Below the pieces are notes generated by a model that saw only the letters and a program-made list of their open reading frames with translations, made no database searches and was not told the origin of the DNA. Both the position numbers and the translations under genes were made by a program. From the NCBI GenBank assembly GCA_014803815.1, contig JAAVAY010000058.1, forward strand, positions 4,376 to 13,076: a stretch of DNA of 8,701 nucleotides. The letters are read 5' to 3'. This DNA is from Allobaculum sp. GTDB taxonomy: Bacteria > Bacillota_I > Bacilli_A > Erysipelotrichales > Erysipelotrichaceae. Positions 7,164 through 8,701 of the stretch are shown here, piece by piece. Position 1 is the first letter of the stretch. Each line of letters opens with the position of its first letter.

Positions 7164-7192
7164 ATTATATGCAGGCTATTTTCAAATGTCAA
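7164..7192 (-). promoter_or_regulatory. Consensus sigma-A promoter of yceD-rpmF
   Basis: TTGACA (7187-7192), exactly 17 bases, and TATAAT (7164-7169): both boxes match the consensus completely. The predicted start at about 7157 gives a 20-base leader to the GTG. Such strength suits a ribosomal protein operon. Confidence 0.93.
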
Positions 7193-7303
7193 CGCACGAA
7201 AATTGTTCCATTCTTTACCTAGAAAAATGCGATATTTTACTTACCTAAAGTATTTTCAAAATTTTATTATTCTAAATAAGGAAATCGGAACATTGAGTGC
7301 GTT
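7191..7303. repeat. Long-range inverted repeat upstream of the yceD promoter
   Basis: AACGCAC (7191-7197) and GTTCC (7205-7209) are mirrored by GGAAC (7287-7291) and GTGCGTT (7297-7303). They could close a two-part stem around about 77 AT-rich bases. The outer arm touches the -35 box. The intervening DNA holds two copies of TTACCTA. No known element is recognised. Confidence 0.45.
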
Positions 7304-7326
7304 TTAATATCTTCTTTTGTCCCTAT

Positions 7327-7372
7327 AAAAAAAGGAGTTCTTTTTTAGGTCAATTGCTCTATTTCAGAACTC
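7327..7372 (-). terminator. Probable terminator of the cyclophilin gene
   Basis: On the minus strand GAGTTCT (7366-7372) pairs with AGAACTC (7335-7341) across a 24-base loop, then C and seven Ts. The downstream arm also forms part of a competing pairing, AAAAGGAG (7381-7388) with CTCCTTTT (7330-7337). Position after the cyclophilin stop fits a terminator, but the loop is large. Confidence 0.45.
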
Positions 7373-7447
7373 AAAAAAGTCTCCTTTTCTTTATATTCTT
7401 TTCCTCTAGCTTGGTACACAACATAACAAAGAAGTTTTTTTAAAAGC

Positions 7448-8176
7448 TTAATTTGTTTCACTGCTTTGACTCACTTCACTGCTTGTAGCCGAAGAAGAAG
7501 TATTCGTGGGATCCTTTTTAGTGACCACAATGGAGGTGATAATGGGTTGGGCTTCCTTTTCAATGGTGCCATTATCATCCGTTGGTTCGGCCGCAGCTGC
7601 AATCGCATCGACTGTTTCCATACCCGATACTACAGTGCCAAAAGCTGCATATTGTCCATCTAAGCTCGAACTATCTTCTTGCACAATAAAAAATTGGCTC
7701 GAAGCGGAATCGGGATCGGTAGAACGAGCCATAGAAACCGTACCACGAACATGTTTGAGGGAATTATCAAAGCCGTTGGATGCAAATTCACCTGTAATTT
7801 GGTGGGAACTGCCTCCCGTTCCATTGCCGCGGGGATCGCCTCCTTGAATCATAAAGCCTTCCATGATGCGATGAAGCGTTAAACCATCGTAAAAGCCGCT
7901 TTGGGCTAAGGAAACGAAATTATCAACGGTTTCTGGCGCAATGCCTTCATCCATATCAAAGACGATTGGAGTATCGTATCCTTCAATCGTGATGACAGCT
8001 TCGTATTGCTGACCACCTGGAATGGAATGATCTTGTTTAGCTACTGAGCTACTGCTTTGGCTTGTACTTTCACTGCTCGACTGACTGCTTGTCGTACTTG
8101 AAGTGCTTGAGCAACCTGCTAGTAACAAAGCGGCACTTAAGCTAAATAACGCTACTTTATTCCAAAATGTTTTCAT
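7448..8176 (-). CDS. Lipoprotein cyclophilin-type peptidyl-prolyl isomerase
   Basis: A 242-residue protein predicted to be anchored outside the membrane, where it would speed proline cis-trans isomerisation in exported proteins. A signal peptide with lipobox LLAGC puts the lipidated Cys at 22; a Ser/Thr-rich spacer (23-48) follows, then the cyclophilin domain (about 57-218) and a Ser-rich tail (224-242). The catalytic signature is present: HRIMEGFMIQGGDP with Arg103, GTGG, RGTVSMAR, SASSQFFI and LDGQYAAFG. The Trp that binds cyclosporin in human CypA is absent, as in many bacterial forms. AAAGGAG lies about seven bases before the ATG. Upstream a TTGAAA and a TATATA can be seen, but not at convincing spacing. 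It appears monocistronic. Confidence 0.95.
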   Translation of the reverse strand: MKTFWNKVALFSLSAALLLAGCSSTSSTTSSQSSSESTSQSSSSVAKQDHSIPGGQQYEAVITIEGYDTPIVFDMDEGIAPETVDNFVSLAQSGFYDGLTLHRIMEGFMIQGGDPRGNGTGGSSHQITGEFASNGFDNSLKHVRGTVSMARSTDPDSASSQFFIVQEDSSSLDGQYAAFGTVVSGMETVDAIAAAAEPTDDNGTIEKEAQPIITSIVVTKKDPTNTSSSATSSEVSQSSETN

Positions 8177-8411
8177 AAAAATCTCCTTTTATCGTATATA
8201 GTTTTGTAAGTATTTTTTCTTAGATCCTTTTTTCAAGGAAGGGATTTGGGGAGAAAAGAGCAATCAAAAAGAAAGCCCACTCTTTTTGACTGCTCTTTCT
8301 CAATGGGAAAAGCTTGCTTAAAGATAGCCCCGCTTTCTATTTTCGGCCTTTATTGATCAAGATAAAATTTTACGCATCGTTTTCTTTTAAAAGATAGACT
8401 TCTATCCTATC
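8177..8411. other. Gene-free stretch between the cyclophilin gene and the IS end
   Basis: No coding sequence is supported here. It holds the cyclophilin leader, the long hairpin at 8251-8301, and about 110 AT-rich bases (8302-8411) in which I see no gene. GATAG/CTATC motifs recur near 8321, 8393 and 8402-8411, including the inverted repeat GATAGACTTCTATC (8393-8406) next to the IS end. Confidence 0.6.
8251..8301. terminator. Long stem-loop, probable terminator for minus-strand transcription from the right
   Basis: GAGAAA, GAGCA and TCAAAAAGA pair with TCTTTTTGA, TGCTC and TTTCTC, with one bulged A and one A/C mismatch, around the loop AAGCCCAC: about 20 bp. Minus-strand reading ends in TTTTCTCC. 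It separates the cyclophilin gene from whatever lies beyond the IS and may work in both directions. Confidence 0.55.
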
Positions 8412-8545
8412 GTGACATCCTCCCCCGCCTCTTTAGGTGGGGCTTCCTTTCGCACAAGCGAACAGTCGGTTCTCGTTCGATAGCACTACTGTGCTAAGCA
8501 TAAGCGAGCTATCCCCGTGTGCCCCACGGTTCTATGAAGCAGCTA
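8412..8545 (-). ncRNA. Candidate omega/reRNA scaffold of the TnpB element
   Basis: In TnpB elements the guide RNA scaffold covers the end of tnpB and the right end, with the guide taken from flanking DNA. Here several stems follow the tnpB stop: CCGTG/CACGG (8515-8529), AGCAC/GTGCT (8482-8495), TTCGC/GCGAA (8449-8462), and the terminal GC-rich hairpin (8423-8442). If the end is at 8412, the guide would begin at 8411 on the minus strand. Expression is unproven and its partner protein is frameshifted. Confidence 0.5.
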
Positions 8546-8701
8546 TGCGTTTACTAACCGCATACCCTCGTTTTTGATATTGATTGCAGCGTTTACATCT
8601 CTATCATGGTGCGTACCACACTTAGGACAATCCCACTCCCTGATACTAATTTTCTTCGTTTCCGATGTAACCACAAACATTACAAATTTGACTACTGGCG
8701 A
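8543..8701 (-). pseudogene. tnpB: TnpB 3' fragment, frameshifted in the zinc ribbon
   Basis: The end of an RNA-guided transposon nuclease (OrfB). The first half of the zinc ribbon, [10 protein letters not shown] (8669-8696), is in one frame. The second half, [16 protein letters not shown], and the RuvC-III segment [11 protein letters not shown] with its catalytic Asp are in another frame, which stays open to the TAG at 8543-8545. The switch lies around 8660-8672, consistent with one extra base or two missing bases; two missing bases would restore the common CGYxSE spacing. The first frame meets TAG shortly after. The copy is therefore probably inactive unless this is a sequencing error. The rest of the gene is outside the window. 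Confidence 0.82.

Larger units (their letters stand above)
8412..8701 (-). mobile_element. IS200/IS605-type element, right end with 3' part of tnpB
   Basis: The element enters from the right edge with the end of tnpB. After the stop, about 130 bp of hairpin-rich sequence ends with the subterminal stem CCCC-A-CCT/AGG-C-GGGG (8423-8442) and GTCAC at 8412-8416. This arrangement is characteristic of IS200/IS605 right ends, which lack terminal inverted repeats and are cut next to a hairpin. The exact boundary is inferred by resemblance to other right ends. The left end, and any tnpA, lie outside the window. Confidence 0.8.

Noticed and set aside
7506..7847. A 113-codon plus-strand open frame
   Set aside because: It is antisense to the conserved cyclophilin domain and has no domain or ribosome binding site of its own.

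Overview
The window looks like the chromosome of a low-GC Gram-positive bacterium (Bacillota). Supporting signs are RNase Y and an RNase J paralogue, strong GGAGG-type ribosome binding sites, sigma-A-type promoters, T-rich intrinsic terminators, a Ser-rich lipoprotein and a zinc-ribbon L32. A DUF285/BspA-type leucine-rich-repeat protein fits an Erysipelotrichia-like gut Firmicute, but the sequence alone does not settle the family. All genes but one lie on the minus strand, so transcription runs from high to low coordinates.

Right edge (8412-8701): the 3' end of an IS200/IS605-type tnpB. Its zinc ribbon is split between two reading frames. A hairpin-rich right end follows, where the guide (omega/reRNA) RNA of such elements is normally encoded. 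Host sequence resumes at about 8411, and a long hairpin (8251-8301) probably ends transcription coming from the right. Next is a secreted lipoprotein cyclophilin (7448-8176). A structured 289-bp intergenic region then leads to a consensus promoter driving a two-gene ribosomal operon, yceD-like (6607-7137) and rpmF (6413-6595), closed by a clear terminator.

Middle: rny (RNase Y, 4653-6206) has its own extended -10 promoter and a perfect-palindrome terminator. Downstream is a separately transcribed 422-residue leucine-rich-repeat protein (3072-4340). It has twelve 26-residue repeats but no secretion signal. A short upstream ORF with a near-perfect ribosome binding site precedes it. A GNAT acetyltransferase (2569-3027) is the only plus-strand gene; it is convergent with the repeat gene and divergent from miaB.

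Left edge: miaB (897-2357) and an RNase J2-like gene (1-851, running off the window) probably form one operon. The RNase J copy has lost several metal-ligand residues. The visible miaB start is a GTG sitting just behind a seven-codon mini-ORF that carries the only good ribosome binding site.

Much of the conserved content concerns RNA: RNase Y and RNase J2 (mRNA decay), MiaB (tRNA modification) and L32 (ribosome). The repeat gene and the acetyltransferase sit between rny and miaB like accessory cargo. The most unusual items are the broken TnpB with its guide-RNA region, the intracellular-looking repeat protein with its leader ORF, the miaB mini-ORF, and the degenerate RNase J.
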